Shown here: piece after piece, positions 9,685-18,839 of the stretch
Layout: the number at the start of each line of letters is the position of its first letter
Numbering within the stretch: the first letter of the stretch is position 1
Assembly (NCBI GenBank): GCA_020852515.1
Contig: JADZAS010000013.1
Coordinates: 1-64,000 of the forward strand
Direction: 5' to 3'
DNA: 64,000 nucleotides
Source of the DNA: Phycisphaerales bacterium
GTDB lineage: Bacteria > Planctomycetota > Phycisphaerae > Phycisphaerales > UBA5793
The notes under the pieces: generated by a model
Seen by the model: only the letters and a program-made list of their open reading frames with translations
Databases searched by the model: none
What the model was told of the DNA's origin: nothing
Made by a program: the position numbers and the translations under genes

Positions 9685-9714
9685 CGGGCGCTGCCTCGAC
9701 CGTCGGAGGATCGC

Positions 9715-12552
9715 TTGGCGTTCATGGCTCGACTGCTCGGTTCCGGCTCCGGACGCGGCTCGCTCATGCCGTGGCTGGTCGGCTCGCTGCTCGCCGCCGT
9801 CACGGCCTACATGCTCACCGTTCCCATGTGGAGCGACCGGGCAGAGGGCCTGGCGAGCGACTTCCTCTTCCGCTTCGGCCGCCTCAACCCGCCGCGCGCC
9901 AGCGACCGCATCGTCCACGTGGATATCGACGACAGTTCGCTCGAGTCCTTCGGCCGCTGGCCCTGGAAGCGCTCGCTCATCGGTAAAGCGATCACGACGA
10001 TCGACTCGTACGGCCCGAGCGTCATCGCCCTCGATCTCCTCTTCGACGAGCGCACGCTCGACGAGCCCGAGCAGGATCGCGCCCTGGTCAACGCCATCCG
10101 CGAGGCCAGGGCACAGACGATTGTCGCGATCAAATTCCCCTCGGTTGGCGAGCAGATCGGGCCGCTGTGGCGCGGTCCGGAAGGCGCTGCAGCGCTGCGA
10201 GGCGTCATCGACGGCCTCAAGCAAAACATCTACATCGACCCGCCTTCGCTCATGGAGCGGGCCGGCCTCGACGAAATCCGCGCGCAGCGCGTCAACGACC
10301 GCTTCCAGTCCTTTCGCGAACTCGCCGTGGAGGAAGCGGCGCTCGAACTCACCGGCAGAGGGCCGCTGACGGTGGAAGCCGTGCTCGATCACATGGCTCC
10401 GCGCGACGCGCCGGGCGTGCGCGACCGCGGCCTCGAGCGCCTGATTCGCAAAGTCGTGGACCGCATTAACGTCACGCGCACCATCGCGCCGCAGATGCCC
10501 GAACTGGGAATCTCCGGCGTGGTGCGCCTTGCCGAGGCGATCGAAGTGCCCGTCATGGAGATCGCCACCGCCGCGACTCACCCGGGCTTCGTCACGACTG
10601 AGACCGATCGCGACGGGGCGGTGCGCCGCGTGCCGCCGGTCATCGGCTTCGGCGGCCGGCTGTATCCCCAACTCGGCGTGGCCGCGGCGATGGCGCACCA
10701 GCGCCTCACCGCCGAAGACATTCGCGTCGATGAATCGTCCATTCGCATCGGGCAGTCGGTTTTGCCAGTCAACGAGGGCCGCTCGCTCATCGCCTGGCCG
10801 CGCACCGAAGACGGCTCGCCGCCGCTCAACCTGCTATCGGGGCACATGGCGCACGCCTCGCAGAACGCGGCGCTGGGCCTGCTGCGCCAGGCCGAGACCG
10901 ACCCACCGACGTTCGGCCACGTCGCCATAGGCGTGCTCATTGACCTCGACGAGAAACTCACCGCCATCAGGGCCAAGCGCGAAGAATACGAGTCCATCGC
11001 GCGCGAACTGGCCGACGCCTTTCTCGGCGTCGATCGCTTCGCTCCCGAAGACTGGACGCAAAGCGAGAAGCGAGCCGCCATCGACGCCGAACTGCTCGAC
11101 CAGGTGCTGTTCGTGCTCGGTTCCACGCCCGAGGGCCGGCCCCGGCCGCCCGGACCCAGCGCCACGTCGGAGGAGATCGCCCTCTGGCGCTGGTACCAGA
11201 TGCACGACAACATCGATCGCGAACAGCGCGAGCTGTTCTCCGCCCGCGATCGACTCACCCAAATGCTGCGCGGCAAGATTGTTTTCGTCGGCTGGGTGAC
11301 CACCGGCTCGCTCAGCGACGTCTACCCGACCGCAGCCGGCCCGCTCACGCCCGGCGTCGTCGTCAACGCGATGATGGCCAACATGGTCCTCACGGGCGAG
11401 GCGTTCTCCGAGGCGCCGCTCTGGGTCGGCGCGCTGCTCACCTTCGCGCTCGGCTCGTTCGCCGCGTTCGTCGCGGGCATGCGCTCCATCCGGCCGCTGC
11501 TGGGCCTGCTGCTGGCGGCGGTGATCGCGCTGGGCTATCTCGTGGTCAACGCGTTTCTCTTCTTTGACGCGAGCCATCAGTTTGTGCCCCTGGCCACGCC
11601 GATGACGGGCATTGCCGTAGGCCTGTTCGGCTCCACGTTCTCGCGCGGGCTGAACGAGCGGCGCGAGCGGTCGCGCCTCACGCGGCAGTTCGGCAACCGC
11701 ATCCACCGCCGCCTCTTTCAATACCTGCTCGAACATCCCGACGTCATCGACATGAGCGGTTCGCAGCGCGAAGTGACGTGCCTCTTTGGCGATCTGGCCG
11801 GCTTCACCAGTGTCTCGGAAACCATGGACTCGCGCTCCACCGTCGCGATCCTCAACAAGTACATGGGCAGCATGAACGCCCTGCTCACGGACCACGAGGC
11901 GTACGTGAACAAGTTCCTCGGCGACGGCCTCATGGCCTTCTGGGGCGCCTTCGAGGAAGACGCGTCGCACGCCGACCGCGCTGTGCGCGCTGCCATCGCC
12001 TGCGTGCAGCGCGTCGAAGAGCTGAACCTCGACGCCATGCGCAGCGGCGAGCCGCGCCTCACCATGCGCTTCGGCCTCTCGTCAGGGCTCGTCACCGTCG
12101 GCGACTGCGGCGCGCCGCCCGAGTTCAGCGACTTCACCGTCATCGGCGACTCCGTCAACCTCGCCGCCCGCCTCGAGTCGGCCAACAAGCAGTTCGGCAC
12201 GTCCATTCTCATCAACGGCCGCACCAACGAGATGATCGGCCCGGACATCCTCCGCCGGCCCATCGGGCTCGTCACCGTGGTCGGCCAGTCCAAGCCCGTC
12301 GAACTCTTCGAAGTCCTCCCCGTCGAACCCGGCACCGACGACGAGGAACTCATCTCGCTCATCGAAGCGACCGCGCAGGCCGTGCGGCTCTACCGTGACC
12401 GCCGGCTCGACGAGGCCAGGTCTGCATGGGAGCAGCTCGTCGCCGAGCACGGCCAGTCGCGACTGTGCGCGCTCTATCTGCGGGAGATTGCCCGGTTTAC
12501 GGCTAACGCGGAAGAACTCTTCGACGGCGTGATTCATCTCGAAAGCAAGTGA
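9715..12552 (+). CDS. CHASE2-domain class III adenylate cyclase
   Basis: A 945-residue membrane sensor that probably makes cAMP. After one N-terminal membrane helix (about 20-35), a periplasmic CHASE2 domain spans about 45-560 (RIVHVDIDDSSLESFGRWPW is its typical start). Three membrane helices follow at about 570-640, then a class III nucleotide cyclase domain at about 684-860. The catalytic features are intact: both metal Asp residues (TCLFGDLAGFTS and FLGDGLMAF), the adenine-site Lys before FLGD and Asp in SDFTVIGDSVN, and the transition-state Asn and Arg in VNLAARLES. The C-terminus is helical. GGAGGA lies four bases before TTG 9715; ATG 9724 is the alternative start. Confidence 0.92.
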   Translation: MAFMARLLGSGSGRGSLMPWLVGSLLAAVTAYMLTVPMWSDRAEGLASDFLFRFGRLNPPRASDRIVHVDIDDSSLESFGRWPWKRSLIGKAITTIDSYGPSVIALDLLFDERTLDEPEQDRALVNAIREARAQTIVAIKFPSVGEQIGPLWRGPEGAAALRGVIDGLKQNIYIDPPSLMERAGLDEIRAQRVNDRFQSFRELAVEEAALELTGRGPLTVEAVLDHMAPRDAPGVRDRGLERLIRKVVDRINVTRTIAPQMPELGISGVVRLAEAIEVPVMEIATAATHPGFVTTETDRDGAVRRVPPVIGFGGRLYPQLGVAAAMAHQRLTAEDIRVDESSIRIGQSVLPVNEGRSLIAWPRTEDGSPPLNLLSGHMAHASQNAALGLLRQAETDPPTFGHVAIGVLIDLDEKLTAIRAKREEYESIARELADAFLGVDRFAPEDWTQSEKRAAIDAELLDQVLFVLGSTPEGRPRPPGPSATSEEIALWRWYQMHDNIDREQRELFSARDRLTQMLRGKIVFVGWVTTGSLSDVYPTAAGPLTPGVVVNAMMANMVLTGEAFSEAPLWVGALLTFALGSFAAFVAGMRSIRPLLGLLLAAVIALGYLVVNAFLFFDASHQFVPLATPMTGIAVGLFGSTFSRGLNERRERSRLTRQFGNRIHRRLFQYLLEHPDVIDMSGSQREVTCLFGDLAGFTSVSETMDSRSTVAILNKYMGSMNALLTDHEAYVNKFLGDGLMAFWGAFEEDASHADRAVRAAIACVQRVEELNLDAMRSGEPRLTMRFGLSSGLVTVGDCGAPPEFSDFTVIGDSVNLAARLESANKQFGTSILINGRTNEMIGPDILRRPIGLVTVVGQSKPVELFEVLPVEPGTDDEELISLIEATAQAVRLYRDRRLDEARSAWEQLVAEHGQSRLCALYLREIARFTANAEELFDGVIHLESK

Positions 12553-12579
12553 TGGCCGATCTGGCATCGGGAGGTCCGC

Positions 12580-13278
12580 ATGAACCCGATAGCCAGAGGC
12601 TCGATTGCTGAATTCGTCGGAGCGTTCGCACTGACCTTCGTCGGCGCGGGCGCGATCATCGTCAACCAGATCATCTCCGGCGGCGGGCTGCTGCCCATCG
12701 CCATCGCGCACGGCCTGACCCTGGCCGTCATGGTCTCCGCCACCATGCACATCTCGGGCGGCCAGATCAACCCTGCCGTCTCCATCGCCCTGGCGGTCAT
12801 CGGCAAACAGGATCCCAGGCGGGCCGCAGCCTTCGTCGCCAGCCAGGTGCTCGGCGCCGTCATCGCGGCACTTCTGCTCAAAGCCGTGTTCACTCCGACA
12901 CACGCCGACGCAGTCAATGCGGCCCGGCTCGGCGCCACGCTCGGCGGGCTGGGGATGAGTTCGGGCGCCATTCTCGTGCTCGAGATCGTCGCCACGTTCT
13001 TTCTCATGTTTGTCGTCATCGGCACGGCCGTGGACAGCCGCGGTGTGGGCAAGGGAGCGATGATCGGCGGATTCGGGATCGGCCTGACCATCGCCGCCGA
13101 CATCCTCGCCTTCGGCCCCGCGACCGGCGCCTCAATGAACCCCGCGCGCAGTTTCGGCCCGGCGCTCATCGGCGGCTACTGGGACATCCACTGGGTCTAC
13201 TGGCTCGGCCCCATCATTGGCGCCACCCTCGCCGCCCTCGTCTGGCAGTTCGGCATCGGACTCAAAGACGGGAAGTAA
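12580..13278 (+). CDS. Aquaporin / MIP family channel
   Basis: A 232-residue inner-membrane channel with six helices and both pore NPA motifs (GGQINPAVS near residue 65 and ASMNPARSFGP near residue 190). Length and motif spacing are typical of MIP water or small-solute channels. I cannot separate water from glycerol specificity by eye, although the compact loops favour an aquaporin. GGGAGG precedes ATG 12580. The gap from the cyclase gene is only 27 bases, so it may be the last gene of the same operon, which would suit osmotic sensing. Confidence 0.9.
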   Translation: MNPIARGSIAEFVGAFALTFVGAGAIIVNQIISGGGLLPIAIAHGLTLAVMVSATMHISGGQINPAVSIALAVIGKQDPRRAAAFVASQVLGAVIAALLLKAVFTPTHADAVNAARLGATLGGLGMSSGAILVLEIVATFFLMFVVIGTAVDSRGVGKGAMIGGFGIGLTIAADILAFGPATGASMNPARSFGPALIGGYWDIHWVYWLGPIIGATLAALVWQFGIGLKDGK

Positions 13279-13421
13279 TCACCTTCGAAACGGCGCCGCT
13301 GGCAGTAGAGCCCGGCGCAGCGCGCCTCGAAAGACTCAGCGATGTGATCTGCTTGCCCTTCGCCCCGGGTTCTCTCAGCGATCTCTGCGCTCTCCGCGGT
13401 AAGCAGGCTCTTCGACAGGGC

Positions 13422-14294
13422 TCAACCGGCCCCGGCGCCCGAGTCGCCCACGCGGCGCATCATGAGCCGGCGGGCGATCAAGCCGTACTTGGGCGAGCCC
13501 ACCATGGCGGCAACGAAGATCAGCGACTGCACCAGTACGATGCACGCGCCCGTCTCTCCATTGAGAAAGTAGCTTACATATGTTCCCGCGACTGAACTCG
13601 CCACCGCGCTGCCGCCGGCGATGAGCAGCATCCGGTCGAAACGATCGCTGAGCAGGTGCGCGATGCAGCCGGGCGTAACGAGCATGGCCACGGTGAGGAT
13701 GATGCCCACCGCCTGCAGCGCCGCCACCACCGTGCCGCTCAGCAGCGCCAGCAGAAGATAGTGAACGAACGTCGTATTCAGCCCGACCGCCCGCGCCTGG
13801 TTGGGGTCGAAGAGATACAGCACGAGGTCGCGCCGCTTGACCACGACGATGGCGAACGTCAGTCCCGCCGAAACGATGGCCTGGATGAGATCGTGGCGCT
13901 CAATGCCCAGCAGGCTGCCGAAGAGAATGTGGTTGAGATGCACGTCGGTGTGGATCTTGGTGAAGAGCACGATGCCCAGCGCAAACAGGCCGGTGAACAC
14001 CACGCCCATGATGGTGTCTTCCTTGATACGGCTGTGGTTCTTGATCCAGCCCGTCGAAGCAGCGCAGACCATCCCCGCGGCAAACGCGCCCAGCCCCAGC
14101 GGCAGCCCGACGATGTACGCCAGCACCACGCCCGGCAGCACCGCGTGCGACACCGCGTCGCCCATGAGCGACCACCCCTTGAGCACGAGATAACACGACA
14201 GCACGGCGCACGCGGCGCCGATCAGCGCCGCCACGAGCATGGCCTGAACCATGAAGCCGTACTGAAAAGGTTCGAGCAGGTGGCTGAGGTTCAT
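13422..14294 (-). CDS. Metal ABC transporter permease (second copy)
   Basis: A 290-residue inner-membrane permease of the ABC-3 family (ZnuB/MntB/TroC type). It has about eight hydrophobic helices and the family signatures [24 protein letters not shown] and AMLVTPGCIAHLL. It is a clear paralogue of the upstream permease, whose stop overlaps its start as ATGA. It is probably the second half of a heterodimeric pore for Mn(II) or Zn(II), as in the mntABCD and troABCD types. The C-terminus is short and polar (MRRVGDSGAGAG). It is the last gene of the operon. Confidence 0.92.
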   Translation of the reverse strand: MNLSHLLEPFQYGFMVQAMLVAALIGAACAVLSCYLVLKGWSLMGDAVSHAVLPGVVLAYIVGLPLGLGAFAAGMVCAASTGWIKNHSRIKEDTIMGVVFTGLFALGIVLFTKIHTDVHLNHILFGSLLGIERHDLIQAIVSAGLTFAIVVVKRRDLVLYLFDPNQARAVGLNTTFVHYLLLALLSGTVVAALQAVGIILTVAMLVTPGCIAHLLSDRFDRMLLIAGGSAVASSVAGTYVSYFLNGETGACIVLVQSLIFVAAMVGSPKYGLIARRLMMRRVGDSGAGAG

Positions 14295-15196
14295 AGCGCA
14301 TCGGCTCCTGCGGACAGTTCGCCGCCCGGCTGGCTCGCCAGAGTGGATTGCGCCGAAGCGCGGGCCTTCCATCGCCCCGCCAGCACGCCGTGGACCGGGG
14401 CAAAGACCAGCGCCGCCAGAAACAGCACCGTCTGCAGCACGACGATGCACCCACCCGTCGAGCCGTCGAGAAAGTAACTCGCATAGGCGCCGAGCATCGA
14501 CGTCGTCACGCCCATCGCCGCGGCCAGGCCCATCATTCGCCCGAACCGATCCGTCAGCAGGTAGGCCGTCGCGCCTGGCGTCACGAGCATCGCCACGACC
14601 AGGCACGCCCCCACCGCCTGCAGCGCCGCCACCGCCGTGGCGGCAAGCAGCGTAAGCAGCATCACGTGCAGCAGGCCCGTGTTCAACCCGACCGCCTTGG
14701 CCTGCGCCGGGTCGAACACGAACAGCAGCAGGTCCTTCCATTTGACCGCCAGCACCACAAGCGTGGCCGCGGAGATCGCCAGCGACTGGATGATGTCGCG
14801 GTTGGCGATGCCGAGAATGTTGCCCAGGACAATCGTCTTCAGGCTGATGTTGCTGGGATACAGCGAGATGAGCAGCACCCCCGCCGCGAAATACGTCGTG
14901 AACACAATGCCGATGACCGCATCCTCGCGGATGCGCGTGCGCGACTTGATAAACCCCATCGTCCCCGCCGCGAGCAGGCCGCTGACAAACGCGCCGGCTG
15001 CGAACGGCAGGCCCGCGAGATACGCCAACACCACGCCGGGCACGATCGCGTGCGACAGCGCATCGCCCATGAGCGACCAGCCCTTGAGCGTGACGTAGCA
15101 CGACAGCAGCGCGCACACGCCGCCGATGAATCCGCTGACCAGGATCGCCTTGACCATGTACTCGTAGTGCAGCGGCGTAAGCAGCGTCTCGATCAT
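14291..15196 (-). CDS. Metal ABC transporter permease (first copy)
   Basis: A 301-residue ABC-3 family permease. Shared motifs with its neighbour include [21 protein letters not shown] and [19 protein letters not shown]. It overlaps the ATPase gene stop (ATGA at its 5' end) and the second permease gene (ATGA at its 3' end), so the three are translationally coupled. The two permeases have diverged clearly, consistent with heterodimer formation rather than a recent duplication. Confidence 0.93.
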   Translation of the reverse strand: MIETLLTPLHYEYMVKAILVSGFIGGVCALLSCYVTLKGWSLMGDALSHAIVPGVVLAYLAGLPFAAGAFVSGLLAAGTMGFIKSRTRIREDAVIGIVFTTYFAAGVLLISLYPSNISLKTIVLGNILGIANRDIIQSLAISAATLVVLAVKWKDLLLFVFDPAQAKAVGLNTGLLHVMLLTLLAATAVAALQAVGACLVVAMLVTPGATAYLLTDRFGRMMGLAAAMGVTTSMLGAYASYFLDGSTGGCIVVLQTVLFLAALVFAPVHGVLAGRWKARASAQSTLASQPGGELSAGADAL

Positions 15197-16125
15197 GGCC
15201 GCTGCTCCGCCGGTTCAGCCGCGTCAGTCGCCTCGGCGCCATCGGCGGCTTGCGACATCATCTGCCGCGCCGGTCGACCGCTTTCGTCAAAGACCAGCGC
15301 CGCTTCATCATCGGTCAGCACGCGCAGTTCATTGGCCAGCACGCCGGGCACATCGGTGTGATCGAAGCGAAGGTTGCGCAGCGCCCCGCCGAAAGCGAGC
15401 GCGAGGTTCTGCTCCGTGAACGTCGTCTCCATCGGTCCCGCAGCCAGCACCGTGCGGTTGATGATCACGACCCGGTCGCAGAACTCGGGGACCGAGCCGA
15501 GGTCATGCGTCGAGACGAAGACGATGTGCCCCTGGGCCCGCAGTTCGCGAAGCAGATCGACGATCGCGGCCTCCGTGCGGACATCGACGCCCGTAAACGG
15601 CTCGTCAAGCAGCACGATGCGCCCCTGCTGCGCCAGGGCCCGCGCGAGAAAGACTCGCTTCTTCTGGCCGCCCGAGAGTTCGCCGATCTGCCGGTGACGG
15701 AACTCCGCCATGCCGACGCGCTCGAGGCTCGCCATGGCGATCTCGCGATCCGCCCGCCGCGCGATGCGCATCATGTTCATGTGGCCGTAGCGGCCCATGA
15801 GCACGACGTCCCACACGCTCACCGGAAAGGCCCAGTCCACTTCCTCGGATTGCGGCACGTACGCGACGAGGTTGCGCCGATGCGCTTCGCGCACGCTCAG
15901 GGGGCCAATGCTCACGCTGCCGCGCACCGGCCGCACGAAACCCATGATGGCCTTGAAGAGCGTGGACTTGCCGCTGCCGTTGACGCCCACCAGCCCGCAG
16001 ATCGTGCCCGGCGAAAGGGAGAACGTCGCATCGCGCAGCGCCACGTGCCCGTTGTTGTACGCCACGGTCACGTCACGCACGCTCAGGTCGACCTGGATAT
16101 CGCGATCAGCGCTGTTCAGTGCCAT
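15193..16125 (-). CDS. Metal ABC transporter ATP-binding protein
   Basis: A 310-residue ABC ATPase that powers the adjacent permeases. Visible motifs are Walker A (GVNGSGKST), the Q-loop ([12 protein letters not shown], typical of the ZnuC/MntB group), signature LSGGQKKR, Walker B (RIVLLDEPF) and the switch His (VSTHD). It carries a C-terminal extension of about 55 residues beyond the usual 250, ending AAEPAEQRP, of unknown role. ATG 16125 lies 10 bases after the stop of the binding-protein gene. Longer in-frame readings run into that gene and are rejected. Confidence 0.94.
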   Translation of the reverse strand: MALNSADRDIQVDLSVRDVTVAYNNGHVALRDATFSLSPGTICGLVGVNGSGKSTLFKAIMGFVRPVRGSVSIGPLSVREAHRRNLVAYVPQSEEVDWAFPVSVWDVVLMGRYGHMNMMRIARRADREIAMASLERVGMAEFRHRQIGELSGGQKKRVFLARALAQQGRIVLLDEPFTGVDVRTEAAIVDLLRELRAQGHIVFVSTHDLGSVPEFCDRVVIINRTVLAAGPMETTFTEQNLALAFGGALRNLRFDHTDVPGVLANELRVLTDDEAALVFDESGRPARQMMSQAADGAEATDAAEPAEQRP

Positions 16126-16135
16126 GGCGGCTCGA

Positions 16136-17107
16136 TCACTTGCCAAAGCCGGCGACGATCGTCTCGGCGTTGTAGGTGAGCATTTTGAGATACGTCGGCG
16201 CGACGCCGTCCTCACCCGTGAGTGAGTCCACGAAGAGCACGCCGCCGTACGCAGCGCCGGTTTCGCGGCAGACCTGCCGCATCGGCTTGTCGCTGATCGT
16301 ACTCTCCGAAAATGCGACGGGGATCCGGTATTCGCGGATGGTGTCCACGACCTTCTGAATCTGCTGAGGGGTGCCCTCTTCATCCGCGTTGACCGGCCAG
16401 AGGCACAGCTCGCGCATGCCGTAGTCGCGGATGAGATACGAAAATGCCCCTTCCGACGTCACCAGCCAGCGCTGCTCGGCGGGAATGCTCGACAGCCGGT
16501 CGCGCAGGGGCCCGTCGATGGCACGGATCTGCTCGCTGTACGCCGCCGCGTTGGCCGTATACGTCGCTTCGTTGGCCGGATCGATTTCAATCAGCGCCTT
16601 GCGGATGTTCTCGACGTAGACAAGCGCGTTGCGCGGCGACATCCAGGAGTGCGGATTCGGCTTGCCGTTGTACGGCCCCTCGCCAATGCTGATCGGCTCG
16701 ATGCCCTCGCTCAGATCGACGCTGGGCACATCGCGCACGCTGCCCATGAACTTCTCGAACCATCGCTCCAGCCCCAGCCCGTTGCGAAGCACGAGATCGG
16801 CCGACTGCGCCTTGACGATGTCCAGGGGCGTCGGCTGGTACTCGTGGATCTCGGCGCCGGGCTTGGTGATCGACTCGACGATCGCCTTGTCGCCGGCCAC
16901 GTTCTGGGCCATGTCCTGCAGGATGGTGAACGTCGTCACCACGCGCGGCACATCCGGCCCGCCTGGGCCCGCAGGCGCCTCGCCGCCGCATCCCGCCAGA
17001 AGAAGAAGCCCCGCCGCAGCCGCAGCCGCAACCGCCAGCCCGAGCACCGCACCCGATCGCCGTTCGCCGGATACACGCCTGAACCGCTTCCTGAGCCCCA
17101 GCTCCAT
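16136..17107 (-). CDS. Metal ABC transporter substrate-binding lipoprotein (cluster A-I)
   Basis: A 323-residue periplasmic lipoprotein that captures Mn(II) or Zn(II). It has a lipobox Cys (LLLLAGC), then [18 protein letters not shown], the metal ligand motif NPHSWMSP and further TroA/PsaA/MntA-type segments ([21 protein letters not shown]). There is no His-rich loop of the ZnuA type, which together with the MntR-like neighbour favours manganese. GGAGGT lies just before ATG 17107. It is the first gene of the operon and is preceded by a strong promoter and operator. Confidence 0.92.
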   Translation of the reverse strand: MELGLRKRFRRVSGERRSGAVLGLAVAAAAAAGLLLLAGCGGEAPAGPGGPDVPRVVTTFTILQDMAQNVAGDKAIVESITKPGAEIHEYQPTPLDIVKAQSADLVLRNGLGLERWFEKFMGSVRDVPSVDLSEGIEPISIGEGPYNGKPNPHSWMSPRNALVYVENIRKALIEIDPANEATYTANAAAYSEQIRAIDGPLRDRLSSIPAEQRWLVTSEGAFSYLIRDYGMRELCLWPVNADEEGTPQQIQKVVDTIREYRIPVAFSESTISDKPMRQVCRETGAAYGGVLFVDSLTGEDGVAPTYLKMLTYNAETIVAGFGK

Positions 17108-17134
17108 GTGACCTCCGTCCTGTTGCCCTGGCAA

Positions 17135-17150
17135 TTTTGACTAATCAAAA
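17135..17150. promoter_or_regulatory. Palindromic operator of the metal-transport operon
   Basis: A 16-base inverted repeat: arm TTTTGA, spacer CTAA, arm TCAAAA. It lies immediately after the minus-strand -10 hexamer, over the expected transcription start of the ABC operon, and 79 bases before the divergent DtxR/MntR-type gene. This is the position expected for repression by the metal-bound regulator. Binding by that protein is inference. Confidence 0.7.
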
Positions 17151-17152
17151 AT

Positions 17153-17180
17153 ATTCTAGAGTCTCGTAGGCAGTTGTCAA
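17153..17180 (-). promoter_or_regulatory. Sigma-70-type promoter of the metal ABC operon
   Basis: On the minus strand, a -35 TTGACA (17180 to 17175) and a -10 TAGAAT (17158 to 17153) are separated by 16 bases. The expected start falls inside the operator at 17135-17150. Confidence 0.65.
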
Positions 17181-17203
17181 ATGGGCCGCAGGGGAAGTAT
17201 AAT
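17174..17203 (+). promoter_or_regulatory. Sigma-70-type promoter of the MntR-like gene
   Basis: A -35 TTGTCA (17174-17179) and a perfect -10 TATAAT (17198-17203) are 18 bases apart, 26 bases before the start codon. The -35 shares the heptamer 17174-17180 with the -35 of the divergent operon, so polymerase cannot occupy both at once. Confidence 0.7.
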
Positions 17204-17228
17204 TTGGCTGTCCAGACGCGGAGCCCCC

Positions 17229-17900
17229 ATGCCCAGCAGCACCGTCGAGAACTACATCAAGCGGATCTACCTCGAGCAGCAGGCCGAGCCGGCCGGAGAG
17301 ATCGTCTCGATGAAGAGCCTCGCCGGGGCCATGGGCGTCACCCCGGGCACCGCCACCTCCATGGCCAGGAGCCTCGCCGACTCCCGGCTTGTCGCCTACG
17401 AGCCCTACGGCGGCGTGAAGCTCACCGCCCGCGGCCGCACGCTCGCCCTGCGCGTCCTCCGGCGGCACCGGCTCATCGAGTGCTTTCTCGTCGATGCCCT
17501 TGGCCTGGACTGGTCCGAGGTGCACGATGAGGCCGAGAGCCTTGAGCACGCCATCTCCGACAAACTCCTCGACCGCATCGACGAGTTCCTCGGCTTCCCC
17601 AGCGTTGATCCGCATGGCGACCCGATACCGACCGCCGCGGGCGAGGTGCGGCAGGCGGCGCTCACCGCGCTGACTGAAGTCGAGCAAGGCGCCGAAGTGC
17701 GCATCGCGCGCGTGCTCGATCAGGATGAGCAGTTCCTGCGCTTTGTCGATCGCCACATGCTCCGCCCCGGCACGCGCGCCCGCGTGCTGGCGCACGACGA
17801 CGCCGCTGATGCCGTCACCGTGCAGTCGGGCAAACTCCCGGCCGTCACCATGGGCCGCACCGCGGCTGCCAAGATCATGGTCGAGATCACCAAGGGCTGA
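17229..17900 (+). CDS. mntR: DtxR/MntR-family metal-dependent repressor
   Basis: A 223-residue transcription regulator. The N-terminal winged helix (residues about 5-70) reads TVENYIKRIYLEQQ, MKSLAGAMGVTPGTATSMARSLAD and YGGVKLTARG, typical of the DtxR family. The dimerisation and metal domain follows (RRHRLIECFLVDALGLDWSEVHDEAE, then DKLLDRIDEFLGFP). A C-terminal FeoA/SH3-like domain is present (LRPGTRARVLAHDD). In this context it probably represses the divergent metal importer when Mn(II) or Fe(II) is plentiful. ATG 17229 gives a normal family N-terminus; the longer start at 17181 would lie upstream of the promoter's expected transcript start. Confidence 0.88.
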   Translation: MPSSTVENYIKRIYLEQQAEPAGEIVSMKSLAGAMGVTPGTATSMARSLADSRLVAYEPYGGVKLTARGRTLALRVLRRHRLIECFLVDALGLDWSEVHDEAESLEHAISDKLLDRIDEFLGFPSVDPHGDPIPTAAGEVRQAALTALTEVEQGAEVRIARVLDQDEQFLRFVDRHMLRPGTRARVLAHDDAADAVTVQSGKLPAVTMGRTAAAKIMVEITKG

Positions 17901-17937
17901 GAAGCGACTCGCCGCGCCGCTGACCACCAAAGAAGAA

Positions 17938-17957
17938 CCGTCGGCTCCCGCCGACGG
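17938..17957 (+). terminator. Hairpin after the MntR-like gene
   Basis: An 8-bp perfect stem CCGTCGGC with loop TCCC lies 37 bases after the stop. There is no T-run behind it, so termination is likely but not canonical. The same 8-bp stem core recurs in the terminator at 30821. Confidence 0.5.
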
Positions 17958-18016
17958 CTATGGCCCGATCACCGGAATACCCTGCTGCCTCCATGCCTTG
18001 GCGCCTCAGCAACCAA

Positions 18017-18101
18017 TGCCGGAGGAGGGACTTGAACCCTCACGCCTTTAGGGGGCGACGGATTTTGAATCCGTTGCGTCTGCCAATTCCGCCACTCCGG
18101 C
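18017..18101 (-). tRNA. tRNA-Leu (anticodon CAA)
   Basis: An 85-base class II tRNA without an encoded CCA. The acceptor stem is GCCGGAG paired with CTCCGGC, followed by discriminator A. The anticodon arm ACGGA and TCCGT encloses loop TTCAAAA, giving anticodon CAA for UUG codons. There is a long variable arm and the T-arm GAGGGTTCAAGTCCCTC. Confidence 0.95.
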
Positions 18102-18308
18102 TGAGTGCGCAGTCATGCGCAGCGTAGCGCGGTTTGGGCTTGTTTGCAAGGCTTTTGGGCCCCGGGCGCGGCGGGTGGCTTGCTTCTGTGGTCACGCATA
18201 CGGCGCGGTGCTCCACGGCACGATCGTGATGCCGCGGCGCCGCCTGGAGGATGTCGAAGCGATCGATCCGCGCCTTGCGCATTCGCTCGTCGAGTGCCTC
18301 GCCGTCGC

Positions 18309-18638
18309 CTACGAGGCGTGAAGTTGCTCGAATCGATCCGTCACCCCGGCCAGCCCGAGCGGCTGCACCCGGCGCTCCCGCCCGGGCGCGCGGCCTGCGG
18401 ATGGTTCGACGAGTCGGGAGGTAATGCCGTCGATGCACATCGGCGCAAGCGGCTGGGAACGAAGGGCCTCGGCGAAACCGATCAACTCCGACGTCTCGCC
18501 CTGCACCTCGATATGAATGCGCATGCCCCGGTTGAGGATGCACCCGGCCAGCCCGTGCTGCCGCAGGAGTTGAAACACGAAAGATCGAAAGTCGATCCCC
18601 CGCATCATTCCCTCCACCGTCAGTGCGCGCCGTTTCAT
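18309..18638 (-). CDS. Stand-alone HypF-type acylphosphatase domain protein
   Basis: A 109-residue small protein. Residues 1-75 resemble the acylphosphatase domain found at the N-terminus of the hydrogenase maturation factor HypF: VEGMMRGIDFRSFVFQLLRQ in place of the phosphate loop GxVQGVGFRxFV, then LAGCILNRG with the catalytic Asn and IHIEVQGE. The catalytic Arg (DFRS) and Asn are kept but the loop is degenerate. No zinc finger or carbamoyl-transferase part follows, so it is not HypF. The last 30 residues are Arg-rich. No good ribosome site precedes ATG 18638, so this could be a decaying gene. Confidence 0.5.
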   Translation of the reverse strand: MKRRALTVEGMMRGIDFRSFVFQLLRQHGLAGCILNRGMRIHIEVQGETSELIGFAEALRSQPLAPMCIDGITSRLVEPSAGRAPGRERRVQPLGLAGVTDRFEQLHAS

Positions 18639-18839
18639 GCTCGCGTACCCGCTTCCTGCCGCTTCGCATTCGCCCCGGCGGTCGCTCTCCGCCGAGGTTC
18701 CGAAGTTCTTCCACGCAGAAAATAGGGCGGCGCGCACCGGCTGCCGCACAGCCGCCTGCTGCCAGAGTGATAGGGGATCATCTACTTCCGCCAGCCACCG
18801 GTTCGCATCCGGCTCGGCGAGCCCAGCGAGGCCGCCGGA

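Noticed and set aside
13345-13400. Repeat-like text of the CTCTGCG type between aquaporin and permease genes
   Set aside because: It resembles low-complexity intergenic repeats seen in many genomes, but only one copy is present here and no boundaries can be set.
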